NCBI RefSeq assembly: GCF_000497575.1
Contig: NZ_APJI01000013.1
Span: 62,001 to 126,000 of the forward strand
Reading direction: 5' to 3'
Length of the DNA stretch: 64,000 nucleotides
Origin: Afipia sp. OHSU_II-C1
GTDB taxonomy: Bacteria; Pseudomonadota; Alphaproteobacteria; Rhizobiales; Xanthobacteraceae
Part shown: positions 30,823-40,001 of the stretch, piece by piece
Layout of the letters: every line of letters begins with the position of its first letter
How positions within the stretch are numbered: the stretch's first letter is position 1
Position numbers and translations under genes: made by a program
Notes under the pieces: generated by a model
The model's input: the letters and a program-made list of their open reading frames with translations, nothing else
What the model was told of the DNA's origin: nothing
Databases searched by the model: none

Positions 30823-31323
30823 GTCAGCCCGGAATCCATCCCCCGAGGGCTTAGGTTCAAGTCACGGAGCAAGCTCGCCCAAACGTTTTCCAATCTGAGA
30901 AGATGGCGGCTTGCCGGAAACCCGCGACGGCGGAGCCGCGCCGTGCGCGATGCGCGGCAAAGTTTGGGCGTCAGCTCCATTCATGGCACCGACTTAAGCC
31001 CGGGGGAGCCTTCAAAGGCTCGCCCAACGCTATCGGCCCGCCACCCATTCGGTTCTTCGATTGGAACCAACGCCAATCCCTGTCGTTGAGGAAGGTTTAA
31101 GTTGTCTATGACTTGGACCGAGATAATTGTAGCGCACCGTGGTGGTCATCGCTATGGCGATTTGAGATCGCTGTTCTTGCGAACGAACTCCCTGATACTC
31201 GCTCAGATTTCGCTGTTAATTAACGTAGGGAATTTTGTCGTTAATGCCCCAAAAATGCAGCTTCCCGTCTGCATATGGTTGGTAGCCGCATAGTTTTCAG
31301 GTTATTCCCTGTACAATTCCCTG
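30823..31323. other. Intergenic region before the island boundary
   Basis: No gene can be supported. It holds one GC hairpin near 31000-31025 (GGGGAGCC...GGCTCGCCC) without a T run. Base composition turns more AT-rich after 31180. Confidence 0.4.
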
Positions 31324-31506
31324 TTAGCAGGGAATTTGCTCGGAGACGGGCGCGATCACCACTGCGTCGCCAGTGTGGGAGTCGAGTTCGAACTTGATAT
31401 GTGGAAGAACGAAGTTTGTGGCCCCCGCCAATGTTTCGCCAATGAAACGACCGCTATAGATAGAAATGAACGTCATCGAGAATCCGCTAACTTGTTGATT
31501 TATCAT
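31324..31506 (-). CDS. Small conserved frame at the island boundary (60 aa)
   Basis: Reads MINQQVSGFSMTFISIYSGR, FIGETLAGATNFVLPHIKFE and SHTGDAVVIAPVSEQIPC. The other boundary repeat encodes MTNQRVSCCSTTFVSIHSDR, FIGET and, in a shifted frame, TGDAVLIA, so the peptide is shared by both sites and decayed in the right one. The first 25 codons lie within the 143-bp repeat. It may be a real small gene near the tRNA or the end of a lost gene; the function is unknown. Confidence 0.4.
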   Translation of the reverse strand: MINQQVSGFSMTFISIYSGRFIGETLAGATNFVLPHIKFELDSHTGDAVVIAPVSEQIPC

Positions 31507-31574
31507 AATCGTCTTGGTCGATTGGCTCGCTCATAACGGTCTGGTTGCAGGTTCGAGTCCTGCCGGGCACACCA
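31432..31574 (+). repeat. Island boundary repeat (left), ending in a tRNA 3' half
   Basis: 143 bp that align without gaps to 58807-58949, with about 20 differences by eye; the last 66 bp differ at only two. Positions 31525-31574 match the 3' half of a tRNA: anticodon loop CTCATAA (CAT anticodon), T arm GCAGGTTCGAGTCCTGC, acceptor strand CGGGCAC, then ACCA. No matching 5' half lies upstream. It is the kind of sequence used as att site by tyrosine integrases. Confidence 0.8.
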
Positions 31575-31890
31575 ACGTTTTCAACAGGTTGAGCAAGAGC
31601 GGTGTGATGGCTCCGCGAGTCAACCAATGATCCAACCAATTTTTCATTTTTCGGTCGATATCCAATCGCTTTTGCTGCTTGCCGAAGGTGCTGTGGGTGA
31701 TGATGGCCGTACATGCGATCAAGCAGTTCGACGGTTATGGCGAGAAAACCTGCAACCTCCCACTTGTCGACGCCAGCTTGCATCAGCCAGGTCGCAGCGG
31801 TGTGACGTAGCATGTGTGGCGTGACGTTGCCTTCAAGGCCAGCGAAAGCCACAGCGCATTTATTGGCCGTCTTGACTGATGGTGGATATT
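31487..31890 (-). pseudogene. Tyrosine integrase C-terminal remnant
   Basis: The reverse strand reads SVKTANKCAVAFAGLEGNVT, PHMLRHTAATWLMQAGVDKW, VELLDRMYGHHHP and AAKAIGYRP. HMLRH carries the conserved His and Arg of the catalytic box, and the Tyr in RMYGHHHP is the expected nucleophile. The N-terminal two thirds are missing; similarity fades at about 31890. The frame then runs on through the tRNA part (GRTRTCNQTVMSEP), as often seen in integrases that sit against their tRNA. It cannot be active as it stands. Confidence 0.85.
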
Positions 31891-31983
31891 CGGGATGTTG
31901 TGCCGACGAGAAATGAAATCAATCCGCTGATTGATAAAGCGGGAAGTCGAACGGAGGAAGTCTAACTGGTAAAGAAACGAACA

Positions 31984-32042
31984 AAATGGAGTCAGTTCAC
32001 TGACCGACAAGGAAATTACAGAAATGGAGTCAGTTGCTGACT
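31984..32042. repeat. Tandem palindromic sites
   Basis: Two units of (A/G)AAATGGAGTCAGTT offset by 37 bp. Each holds a palindrome: GTCAGT-TC-ACTGAC (31991-32004) and AGTCAG-TTG-CTGACT (32028-32042). They lie between the integrase remnant and the end of prpB. Tandem dyads of this kind suit a dimeric regulator or excisionase. Confidence 0.6.
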
Positions 32043-32184
32043 GATAAGAAAAGACACAAAAGCTTATCAGTCGTTTGATCGGGTTCTTCGCGTAATGAAC
32101 CGTTATGGAATGTTGAATGGAGGGTAAAGACTCGGTGCAGAGGCACAGTGGCGATTGGTCGGCGAGGTTGCGCCGAATCCTCAC

Positions 32185-33105
32185 TCAGCGCTGCGGCATG
32201 CCTTCAGGAACAATGGTCTGAACGATGGATTTGTCCAGCGCCTCGTACTTGTGAAGTTCGATCATCTCGTAGAGTTCGGCGCGAGTCTGCATGACGTCCA
32301 CGGTGTTGTGCGTCCCGCCGTCGCGCGCGATGGCCTTATAGAGAAGCTCCTGCGCCCTGTTTGCGACGCGCAACGACGACACCGGCCAGATCACCATGCG
32401 ATAACCCATGTCTTGGAATTCTTGCGCGGTAAAGAATGGCGTCCGGCCAAACTCAGTCATGTTGGCGAGCAACGGCACGCCGGGCATGCGCTTGGCAAAC
32501 GCCCTGAATATCTCCTCGGTGTTCAGCGCCTCGGGGAAAATTGCGTCGGCTCCCGCCTCCATGTAAAGTTTCGCTCGCGCGATCGCGCCATCGAGTCCTT
32601 CGGTTGCGGCCGCGTCGGTTCGTGCGATGACGATCAGATCGCGGCGAGCTTTCGCGGCAGCAGCTACTTTTGCGGCCATATCGTGGGCATCGGCGAGTTT
32701 CTTGTCGTTGAGGTGGCCGCACTTCTTGGGCAGGAGCTGGTCCTCGAGATGCACGGCGCCGGCGCCGGCGTCTTCGAAGGTGCGGACCATATGCATGACG
32801 TTGAGCGCCTCGCCGTAGCCGGTGTCGCCATCTACAAGCAAGGGGAGTCCGGATGAGCGCACGATCTGGCGGACGAAGAACGCGACCTCGTCCACTGTAA
32901 TGACTCCGAGGTCCGGCAGGCCCATCGACGCGGTCATGGCTGCACCTGACAGATAGAGCGCCTCGAAGCCCGCGGCCCTGGCCTGAAGCGCGGCCATCCC
33001 GTTATGAGCGCCCGGCAGACGCAGAATGCCGGGGCGTTGCAGCAAGCTGCGGAAACGGCGGCCCGCGCTTTCGGCGGGAAGATCGGAGGCGACGAGATAA
33101 GGCAT
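32185..33105 (-). CDS. prpB: 2-methylisocitrate lyase
   Basis: Splits 2-methylisocitrate into pyruvate and succinate, the last step of the 2-methylcitrate cycle. 306 residues from MPYLVASDLPAESAGRRF; the ATG at 33105 has AAGGAAAT upstream (the frame is open to 33132 across the prpC stop). Marks of the ICL/PEP mutase fold are LVDGDTGYGEALNV, AGAVHLEDQLLPKKCGH (KKCGH holds the catalytic Cys), IARTDA and a C-terminal helical swap region. Third structural gene of the prpD-prpC-prpB transcript, 23 bases after prpC. Confidence 0.95.
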   Translation of the reverse strand: MPYLVASDLPAESAGRRFRSLLQRPGILRLPGAHNGMAALQARAAGFEALYLSGAAMTASMGLPDLGVITVDEVAFFVRQIVRSSGLPLLVDGDTGYGEALNVMHMVRTFEDAGAGAVHLEDQLLPKKCGHLNDKKLADAHDMAAKVAAAAKARRDLIVIARTDAAATEGLDGAIARAKLYMEAGADAIFPEALNTEEIFRAFAKRMPGVPLLANMTEFGRTPFFTAQEFQDMGYRMVIWPVSSLRVANRAQELLYKAIARDGGTHNTVDVMQTRAELYEMIELHKYEALDKSIVQTIVPEGMPQR

Positions 33106-33128
33106 ACAGGATTTCCTTGAAAAAGCCG

Positions 33129-34310
33129 TCACGCCGCGCGGGCGGACGAGGGCGATTGCCCCCGTTCACCGAGGGGCACGAATGTCAGGTTTTCCGGGCC
33201 GACATAGTTCGCCGACGGCCGGATGATCTTGTTGTCGATGCGCTGCTCGATGACATGCGCGGCCCAGCCGGAGGTGCGCGAGATCACGAACAGCGGCGTA
33301 AACATCGCGGTCGGCACGCCCATGGCGTGATAGGACACCGCACTGAACCAGTCGAGATTGGCGAACATCTTCTTGGTTTCGGCCATCACCGCCTCGATCC
33401 GGTCCGCGATCTCGAACATCCGCGTGCTGCCGCCCTCATGACTGAGCCGCCGCGCGACTTCCTTGATGACCTTGTTGCGCGGATCGGCCACCGTATAGAC
33501 CGGATGACCGAAGCCGATCACGACTTCCTTGGCGTCGACACGGCGGCGGATATCGGCTTCCGCCTGGTCGGCGCTGTCGTAGCGTTTTTGAATCTCTAAC
33601 GCGACTTCATTGGCCCCGCCATGCTTCGGGCCGCGCAGCGCGCCGATGGCGCCGGTGATCGCCGAGTACATGTCCGATCCCGTGCCCGCGATGGAGCGCG
33701 CGGTGAAGGTCGATGCGTTGAACTCGTGCTCGGCATAGAGAATGAGCGAGGTGTGCATCGCGCGCTCGTGCGAAGCCGAGGGTTTCTTGCCGTGGAGCAG
33801 ATGCAGAAAGTGCGCGCCGATGGAATCATCGTCGGTTTCGACCTCGATGCGGCGGCCATGATGCGCGTAGTGATGCCAGTACAGCAGCATCGATCCGAGC
33901 GAGGCCATCAGCCGGTCCGCGATATCGCGCGCGCCGGGCTGGTTGTGATCGTGCGCTTCCGGCAGCACGCAACCCAGCACCGAGACGCCTGTGCGCATCA
34001 CATCCATCGGATGCGCCGCCGCCGGAAGAAGCTCCAGCGCGCGCAGCACCGCTACCGGCAGGCCGCGTAGCGATTTCAGCCTGACCTTGTAGTTGCGCAG
34101 TTCGGACGCGGTCGGCAGGCTGCCGTGAACCAGCAGATGCGCGATCTCCTCGAACTCGCAGGTCTCCGCGACATCGAGAATGTCATAGCCACGGTAGTGC
34201 AAGTCGTTGCCGGTGCGGCCCACCGTGCACAGCGCGGTGTTGCCGGCGACGACGCCGGACAAGGCCACGGATTTCTTGGGCGCGTTCGTCGGCGCTGGTT
34301 TCACGTCCAT
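33129..34310 (-). CDS. prpC: 2-methylcitrate synthase
   Basis: Condenses propionyl-CoA with oxaloacetate. 393 residues from [20 protein letters not shown] at 34310, behind AAAGGAGGAACTGCG. Citrate-synthase family marks are [10 protein letters not shown] near the start, [17 protein letters not shown] (His), and [13 protein letters not shown] (His), with the final Asp region near [14 protein letters not shown]. The short proteobacterial type and the prpB/prpD neighbours point to methylcitrate rather than citrate synthase. An upstream open frame to 34409 overlaps prpD and was rejected. Confidence 0.95.
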   Translation of the reverse strand: MDVKPAPTNAPKKSVALSGVVAGNTALCTVGRTGNDLHYRGYDILDVAETCEFEEIAHLLVHGSLPTASELRNYKVRLKSLRGLPVAVLRALELLPAAAHPMDVMRTGVSVLGCVLPEAHDHNQPGARDIADRLMASLGSMLLYWHHYAHHGRRIEVETDDDSIGAHFLHLLHGKKPSASHERAMHTSLILYAEHEFNASTFTARSIAGTGSDMYSAITGAIGALRGPKHGGANEVALEIQKRYDSADQAEADIRRRVDAKEVVIGFGHPVYTVADPRNKVIKEVARRLSHEGGSTRMFEIADRIEAVMAETKKMFANLDWFSAVSYHAMGVPTAMFTPLFVISRTSGWAAHVIEQRIDNKIIRPSANYVGPENLTFVPLGERGQSPSSARAA

Positions 34311-34323
34311 CGCAGTTCCTCCT

Positions 34324-35868
34324 TTACCGGGTGGCGGCGCGCTTGAGCGGCGCGTCGTGGGGCCAATCGAAGATGCCATGGGACGAGCGGCTGCCGAGCA
34401 GCTTCGCATCGACGGTGAATGTGAGATCGGTCAGTTCACCGGCCTTCAACGAAGTCAGCCGTTCCACCGTGGCGATGAAACGCTCCTGTTCGGTTGGGGC
34501 GATCACGCCGTCGGACAGCGTGCGGAATTTTTTGATGTAGTCCGGCCGCTGGAACGGACGCGCGCCGAGCGGATGGGCGTCGGCCACCGCGAGTTCATCG
34601 CTGATGATCGAGCCGCCCTTCAATGTGACGACGACGCGGCCGCCGAATGCCTTCTCCTTCGGATCGTGGCTGTGATAGCGCCGCGTCCACTCGGGATCTT
34701 CCACCGTCGAGATCTTGTGCCAGAGCGCAACGGTTTCCGCGCGGTTGGCGCGTTCCGGCGCGTAGGACGCTGCGTGGTGCCAGCCCCCGTCTTCCAGCGC
34801 GACGGCGAAGATGTACATGATCGAATGGTCGAGGGTTTCGCGGCTCGCCTTCGGGTCCATCTTCTGCGGATCGTTGGCGCCGGTGCCGATCACATAATGG
34901 GTGTGATGGCTGGTGTGGATGACGATGCTCTCGATCTTCGACAGATCGCCGATCTTGGGGCCCATGCGCCGCGCGAGGTCAATCAGCGCCTGGCTCTGGT
35001 ACTCGGCGGAATGCTCCTTGGTGTAGGTGTCGAGGATCGCGCGCTTCGGCTCGCCCTTTTCCGGCAGCGGCACGATGTACTGCGCTTTTGGGCCGCTCAG
35101 CAGATAGGCGATGAAGCCATCTTCGCCTTCCCATGCCGGCGAGGGCGCACCTTCGCCGCGCAGCACCCGGTCCACGGCCTCGATGGCCATCTTGCCGGCG
35201 AAGGCCGGTGCATAGGCCTTCCAACTCGAGATTTCGCCCTTGCGTGACTGGCGCGTGGTGGTGGTGACATGCAGCGCCTGCTGCACCGCCTGATAGATCG
35301 TCACGGCCGGCAGGTTCAGCAGTGTGCCGATCCCCGCAGCCGCCGATGGCCCGAGATGGGCGATATGATCTATCTTGTGTTCGTGCAGGCAGATTCCCTT
35401 CACGAGGTCGACCTGAATTTCGTAGCCGGTGGCGAGGCCGCGCACAAGGTCAGCGCCGGACAACCCGCAATGCTGCGCGACGGCGAGGATCGGCGGAATG
35501 TTGTCGCCGGGATGGGAGTAATCCGCCGCGAGAAACGTGTCGTGGAAATCCAGTTCGCGTACCGCGACGCCATTGGCCCATGCCGCCCATTCCGGCGAAA
35601 TACGCTGGCTCTTGTTGAGGCCGAACACGGTTGATCCCGGCTGGAACGGATGCGCTTCGGCCTGTGCCCGCGCGCTCGCCACCGGACGGCGCGCGACCGA
35701 TGCAGCCGCCACCGACGCATTGTCGATGATGCGGTTGCCGATCATCTCAACCACCTCGGTCTCGACCATCACCGGATCGGAGGCGACCTCCGCGATCTTC
35801 CATGCGAGCTGGTCGGCGCGATCGAGCGTCTCGGCGGACTTGTAGGTGCGAACGGTATGCTGCTTCAC
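34324..35868 (-). CDS. prpD: 2-methylcitrate dehydratase (MmgE/PrpD family)
   Basis: Dehydrates 2-methylcitrate to cis-aconitate analogue without an iron-sulfur cluster. 514 residues, longer than the minimal family and like other proteobacterial PrpD. Recognisable parts are [63 protein letters not shown] and a C-terminal [12 protein letters not shown]. It is first of the prp operon after the thioesterase; prpC follows after 13 bases. Confidence 0.95.
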   Translation of the reverse strand: MKQHTVRTYKSAETLDRADQLAWKIAEVASDPVMVETEVVEMIGNRIIDNASVAAASVARRPVASARAQAEAHPFQPGSTVFGLNKSQRISPEWAAWANGVAVRELDFHDTFLAADYSHPGDNIPPILAVAQHCGLSGADLVRGLATGYEIQVDLVKGICLHEHKIDHIAHLGPSAAAGIGTLLNLPAVTIYQAVQQALHVTTTTRQSRKGEISSWKAYAPAFAGKMAIEAVDRVLRGEGAPSPAWEGEDGFIAYLLSGPKAQYIVPLPEKGEPKRAILDTYTKEHSAEYQSQALIDLARRMGPKIGDLSKIESIVIHTSHHTHYVIGTGANDPQKMDPKASRETLDHSIMYIFAVALEDGGWHHAASYAPERANRAETVALWHKISTVEDPEWTRRYHSHDPKEKAFGGRVVVTLKGGSIISDELAVADAHPLGARPFQRPDYIKKFRTLSDGVIAPTEQERFIATVERLTSLKAGELTDLTFTVDAKLLGSRSSHGIFDWPHDAPLKRAATR

Positions 35869-35883
35869 GGTGGTCTTTCCCTG

Positions 35884-36309
35884 TCAGGTCAGTTGGTGTT
35901 TGAGATCGGGTTTTGCGGTTTGCGCGAGGGCGACCGGACGACCGCGGTCGTTGACGGCGACCATCTCGAAATTTCCGCGGGTCACCACGTTGCGCTGTTC
36001 GCCAGCGAGATCTTCGCGGATCATCTCCACGGACACCGTCATCGAGTTGCGGCCTTCGCGCGCGACGCGGGCGACGATCTCGATCAATTGGCCCATGGGG
36101 ATCGGCTGGTGAAATTCGATTCTGTCGGAGGCCGCCATCACCACGTTGCACCGCGCGTGCCGCGCGGCGGCGACGAACGCGGCCTTGCCCATCAGCTTCA
36201 GCGCATCGCCGCCGAACAGTGTGCCGTAGTGATTGGACAGGCCCGGAAACACCATTTCGACGAAACGGGTCTCGCGGGCTGCCTCGGTGGCGGTCGCAGA
36301 TAATTGCAT
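35884..36309 (-). CDS. Acyl-CoA thioesterase (hotdog fold)
   Basis: 141 residues from MQLSATATEAARETRFVEMV; the ATG at 36307-36309 begins where the family does. It shows VFPGLSNHYGTLFGGDALKLM, with the acidic/His active region GGD typical of YciA-like hotdog thioesterases, and FHQPIPMGQLIEIVA. It lies 15 bases before prpD, so it is the first gene of the prp operon. It could release CoA from excess propionyl-CoA or methylcitryl-CoA species; this is inference from context. Confidence 0.88.
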   Translation of the reverse strand: MQLSATATEAARETRFVEMVFPGLSNHYGTLFGGDALKLMGKAAFVAAARHARCNVVMAASDRIEFHQPIPMGQLIEIVARVAREGRNSMTVSVEMIREDLAGEQRNVVTRGNFEMVAVNDRGRPVALAQTAKPDLKHQLT

Positions 36310-36343
36310 GTGAAGCACTCCGGACGGATTGTCATTCCGCCTA

Positions 36344-36437
36344 AACTTCGCAATATCTGCACTGTGAGGTGCTTGAAAACGCCTGAAATAGCGAAGTTTT
36401 GCAAAGGTTTCGGGTTGAGTTTGCAAAGTCTGCAAAG
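36344..36437. promoter_or_regulatory. PrpR/RamB-type operators between thioesterase/prpDCB and prpR
   Basis: TTTTGCAAAG at 36397-36406, TTTGCAAAG at 36420-36428 and TCTGCAAAG at 36429-36437, the last two in direct tandem. AACTTCGC (36345-36352) and GCGAAGTT (36391-36398) form an inverted repeat. TTTGCAAA-type sites are those bound by actinobacterial RamB/PrpR, the same family as the adjacent regulator, so autoregulation and control of the prp genes are likely. Confidence 0.68.
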
Positions 36438-36448
36438 ATGGATGTCCG

Positions 36449-37882
36449 ATGAAAAAGACCTTCATGGGTGTGCGGCTCAAGCGGCTTCGCGAGGAGCGAC
36501 GGCTGACGCAGGCTGCGCTGGCGGCCAAGCTCGGCATTTCGCTGAGCTATCTCAACCAGTTGGAGAACAATCAGCGGCCGCTGACGCTGCCGGTGCTGCT
36601 TGCCCTGAGTTCGACCTTCGGCCTCGATGTGCAGTCGTTTTCAGACGACGACGAGGCGCGGCTGATCGCTGATCTGCGTGAGGCGCTGGCCGATCCGGCG
36701 TTGGGTGAAACCATTGCCACCGCCGATCTGCGCGAACTTGCGTTAAACATGCCGGCGGTGGGACGCGCGCTGGTCACGCTCAGCCGCAAGTACCGGCAGG
36801 CCACCGAACAGACCGCGGCGCTGTCCGCGCGGCTCGGCGAAGACCGTCAGGCGGCGTCCGCGATTCTGCCGTCGACGCCGTTCGAGGAGGTGCGCGACTT
36901 CTTTTACGCGCATAACAACCACATTCCCGAACTGGACGAGGCGGCGGAATCCATCGCCACGCGGATGAAATTTCCCATCGGACAGATGGCGCCCGCGCTT
37001 GCCGACTATCTTGAGCAGCGTCACGGCGTCAAAGCGGTGTTCGACACCTTCGAGGAATTGCCATCCGGCACGCAGCGGAAATTCGACTCGACTGCGAAGA
37101 TCATGCAGCTCTCGCGGCGGCTGCGCCCCGGCCAGCAGGCGTTCCAGTTCGCGACGCAGATCGCGATTCTGGAATTCGACAACGAATTGCGCGCCATCAT
37201 CCACAAGGCCGGTTTCACCAATGACGAGGCGCGGGGACTGGCACGGATCGGGCTGGCCAACTATTTCGCGGGCGCGATGGTGCTGCCTTACACGGTGTTT
37301 CTGGATGAGGCGGAGCGCTGGCGCTACGACATCGAACTGCTCGGCCATCGTTTCGGCGTCGGCTTCGAGACCGTCTGCCATCGCTTAAGCGCGTTGCAGC
37401 GGCCGAATGCGCGCGGCGTCCCGTTCTTCTTCATTCGGGTGGATCGTGCTGGAAATATCTCAAAGCGGCAATCCGCGACGGACTTCCATTTTTCCCGCGT
37501 CGGCGGGACCTGTCCGCTCTGGAACGTCTACGAGGCCTTCGCAAATCCGGATCGCGTCTTGACGCAGTTAGCGCGGATGCCGGATGAGCGGACCTATTTG
37601 TGGATCGCGCGCACGGTGTCGCATGGGCAGGGCGGCTATGGCGCACCGACGAAAACTTTCGCGGTGGCGCTGGGTTGCGACGTGCGCCACGCCGAACGCA
37701 TCGTGTATTCGCAAGGTTTGAATATCGATCCGGCGGTGGCGACGCCGATCGGTATGGGTTGCAAGGTCTGCGAACGGCTGGATTGTCCGCAGCGCGCGTT
37801 TCCGCCGATTGGCCGCGAACTCAACATTGATGAGTCGCGCTCGCATTTCGCCCCTTATGCGACTTCTGCGCCAAACGCATAA
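36449..37882 (+). CDS. prpR: PrpR/RamB-type short-chain fatty acyl regulator
   Basis: 477 residues. An XRE helix-turn-helix at about 8-62 (RLKRLREERRLTQAALAAKL, ISLSYLNQLENNQRPLT), an IrrE/M78-like middle (about 190-300) that lacks a clear HExxH, and the DUF2083 C-terminal domain with CKVCERLDCPQRAFPPIGR, whose Cys residues hold the 4Fe-4S cluster known from the mycobacterial PrpR. It senses propionyl-CoA or related acyl-CoA in known members. It is divergent from the thioesterase-prpDCB operon across 139 bp with TTTGCAAAG sites. Confidence 0.92.
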   Translation: MKKTFMGVRLKRLREERRLTQAALAAKLGISLSYLNQLENNQRPLTLPVLLALSSTFGLDVQSFSDDDEARLIADLREALADPALGETIATADLRELALNMPAVGRALVTLSRKYRQATEQTAALSARLGEDRQAASAILPSTPFEEVRDFFYAHNNHIPELDEAAESIATRMKFPIGQMAPALADYLEQRHGVKAVFDTFEELPSGTQRKFDSTAKIMQLSRRLRPGQQAFQFATQIAILEFDNELRAIIHKAGFTNDEARGLARIGLANYFAGAMVLPYTVFLDEAERWRYDIELLGHRFGVGFETVCHRLSALQRPNARGVPFFFIRVDRAGNISKRQSATDFHFSRVGGTCPLWNVYEAFANPDRVLTQLARMPDERTYLWIARTVSHGQGGYGAPTKTFAVALGCDVRHAERIVYSQGLNIDPAVATPIGMGCKVCERLDCPQRAFPPIGRELNIDESRSHFAPYATSAPNA

Positions 37883-37984
37883 TGAGCGGTTATGGAATGC
37901 GTGGTTCCTGACACGTTTCGCATTGGTGTTGGCCAAACGTTTAACCTGATGCACGTTTAGTGCTGTGGGCCTTTCACCCGGAAT

Positions 37985-39061
37985 CTAAAGCCTTTCGTTT
38001 CCGACGATTTCGATGCCGAAGCCGGACAGTCCCTTGAAATGATGAACCGAAGACGTGAGATGGCGGATCGATGTGATGCCCAGATCCCGAAGGATCTGTG
38101 CGCCTACCCCAATTTCGCGCCACTGCTGGTTGCGGTCGGCTTCGATCGAGGTTGACGGTTCAACGGAGACCCGCGGGACACCGGCAGCGCCATCCCGCAG
38201 ATATACCAGCACGCCGCTTCCGTTATCCCTGAACCTTTCCAGCACGACATTCATCCTGGCCTGAGCCTGCCCGGAGAACATGTCGCGTATGATGTTGGGC
38301 TTGTAAAACCGCGTCAGCACGTCTTTGCCATCGGCGATATCGCCGTAGACGTAAGCCACGTGATGAATCGGATCAAACGGCGAGCGGTAGGAGTAACCTT
38401 GTAACGGCCCGATGGGGCTATCCGCGGCCACGGCTGAAACCCGTTCGATCAATCTTTCGCGCCCCTGCCGGAAGCGAATGATGTCGGCGATGGTTACGTG
38501 CTTCAGGCTATATCTGGCTGCAAACTTGGTGACTTGCGAGCCTTTCATCACGGAGCCGTCATCGTTCATTAACTCGCTGATGACGCCGACCGGAGGCAAC
38601 TTTGTAAGAGAGCACAGATCGACCGCCGCTTCGGTGTGGCCGGATCGCATAAGCACGCCGCCTTCCTTTGCAATCAGCGGGAAGATGTGCCCCGGCCGGG
38701 CGAAGTCGTTTGCGCCAGCATTGGGATTGCTCAGTGCGCGGCAACAGGATGCGCGCTCTTCGGCAGAAATTCCGGTGCCATTATCCGGCTTGTAGTCGAT
38801 GGAAACCGTGAACGCCGTCGTGTGGTTTGAATCGTTGTTGCTGACCATCGGATCGAGCCTAAGATGGCGCGCGCGGTCGGATGTAATTGGCGCGCAGACA
38901 ATGCCTGAGGTGTGACGGATGATGAATGCCATCTTCTCGGCACTGCAGAGCGATGCAGCAACGACAAGATCGCCTTCGCCTTCGCGGTCGTCGTCATCGG
39001 TAACGACGACGATCTCGCCATCCGCAAAGGCCTTCAGGGTTTCGGAGATTGGATTCGTCAT
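37985..39061 (-). CDS. ribB: 3,4-dihydroxy-2-butanone 4-phosphate synthase with degenerate GCHII domain
   Basis: 358 residues. N-terminal DHBP synthase (1-205) with DDDDREGEGDLVVAA, RHTSGIVC, and SGHTEAAVDL, all active-site parts, makes the four-carbon unit for riboflavin. The C-terminal GTP cyclohydrolase II-like part (about 220-355) lacks the zinc Cys triad (the region reads RFYKPNIIRDMFSGQAQ), so only the first reaction is likely. An extra ribB in an island beside a flavin reductase and a flavin monooxygenase suggests extra FMN supply. It follows the Lrp gene on the same strand after 165 bases. Confidence 0.92.
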   Translation of the reverse strand: MTNPISETLKAFADGEIVVVTDDDDREGEGDLVVAASLCSAEKMAFIIRHTSGIVCAPITSDRARHLRLDPMVSNNDSNHTTAFTVSIDYKPDNGTGISAEERASCCRALSNPNAGANDFARPGHIFPLIAKEGGVLMRSGHTEAAVDLCSLTKLPPVGVISELMNDDGSVMKGSQVTKFAARYSLKHVTIADIIRFRQGRERLIERVSAVAADSPIGPLQGYSYRSPFDPIHHVAYVYGDIADGKDVLTRFYKPNIIRDMFSGQAQARMNVVLERFRDNGSGVLVYLRDGAAGVPRVSVEPSTSIEADRNQQWREIGVGAQILRDLGITSIRHLTSSVHHFKGLSGFGIEIVGNERL

Positions 39062-39226
39062 CAGGTGCTCGCGCCAGGTTGGTAGATACAGGTAGCCTTG
39101 GCGAGTCAGGCCTGGCCCAAACCTTGTGGAACGACATTTTTTTTACGAGCGTACACGATCGAAATGCAGCGCTGCCAATTATTAGAAATGCACGTTTATG
39201 CCGTGATCTGACGGCGTTGCGGGTGC

Positions 39227-39850
39227 CTAAACTCCCGCAGTGCTCAGCGCACGAAATGAATCGCCTGTGACCGCGCGGTCCATCCGGTCGTCCGCAACTG
39301 CAACTGCACTGTACCGTGGTTTCATGGGACGCTCGATGTGTCTTGCAGCGTTGCACGATTTGACGGTAATAGGCCGGTTGGCGTCGATCGGCAAAACCAA
39401 TTTGTGAGAAATCCGCTTCAGCGCTAGATTCGAGCGAATGCTGGAAACGCCGGGAATGCGCGAGATCTTGTTGACGATCAGATCTTCGAGATCGTTTATG
39501 TCGGATACCATCACGCGCAACAGGTAGTCGCTGTCTCCCGTCATCAGGTAGCACTCCATAACCTGACTGAGGCGATCGATGGAGCGGGTGAAGTTGTCGA
39601 GGGTAAGCTGAACCTGCTTTTCGAGCTTGACCTGAATAAAAGCGGTAACGCCGATACCGAGAGCCGCCGGATCGAGCACTGCGATGCGTCGGTCAATCAC
39701 GCCGAGCTTTTCGAGCGTCTTGACCCGTGCAAGACAGGGTGACGGCGAGAGGTTGACGCGGGAGGCGAGTTCGACATTTGTCAAATTCGCATTCTGCTGG
39801 AGTTCATTTAGAATCTTGATATCAATTCTGTCGAGAACTGTTGTGGTCAT
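39227..39850 (-). CDS. Lrp/AsnC-family transcriptional regulator
   Basis: 207 residues from MTTTVLDRIDIKILNELQQN (ATG 39850 behind GGGAGACACG). The N-terminal HTH (about 5-55, NVELASRVNLSPSPCLARVK) and the RAM ligand-binding domain (about 65-150, VMECYLMTGDSDYLLRVMV) are complete. A further 50 residues after LVLPIDANRP extend beyond the usual 150-165; they lack features and may result from stop loss. The ligand is probably an amino acid or related small acid. A perfect 8-bp inverted repeat lies about 120 bases upstream. It may control ribB or the divergent catabolic genes. Confidence 0.9.
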   Translation of the reverse strand: MTTTVLDRIDIKILNELQQNANLTNVELASRVNLSPSPCLARVKTLEKLGVIDRRIAVLDPAALGIGVTAFIQVKLEKQVQLTLDNFTRSIDRLSQVMECYLMTGDSDYLLRVMVSDINDLEDLIVNKISRIPGVSSIRSNLALKRISHKLVLPIDANRPITVKSCNAARHIERPMKPRYSAVAVADDRMDRAVTGDSFRALSTAGV

Positions 39851-39967
39851 GACGTGTCTCCCAGGGCAAATCGGTAGCTTTTCGAGGCCCGGCCCCACCC
39901 GTTGTTTCGCGCGGTGACATCCCGATGACGTGGATGCTAGCCGCAGTTCGATCTGCCGAATTTCGAT

Positions 39968-40001
39968 AAAATGACGACTTGTATCTAAAAACAGTCATTT
40001 T
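39968..40001. promoter_or_regulatory. Inverted repeat upstream of the Lrp gene
   Basis: AAAATGAC (39968-39975) and GTCATTTT (39994-40001), perfect, spaced by 18 AT-rich bases. A likely operator for the adjacent Lrp-type regulator. Confidence 0.55.

Noticed and set aside
31500-31574. Complete tRNA gene at the left boundary
   Set aside because: Same reason: no GTGCCCG partner and no D arm.
32155-32856. 233-codon plus frame
   Set aside because: Antisense shadow of prpB; GC-rich genes often leave long open frames on the opposite strand.
34207-35247. 346-codon plus frame
   Set aside because: Antisense shadow of prpC/prpD, both with full family motifs on the minus strand.
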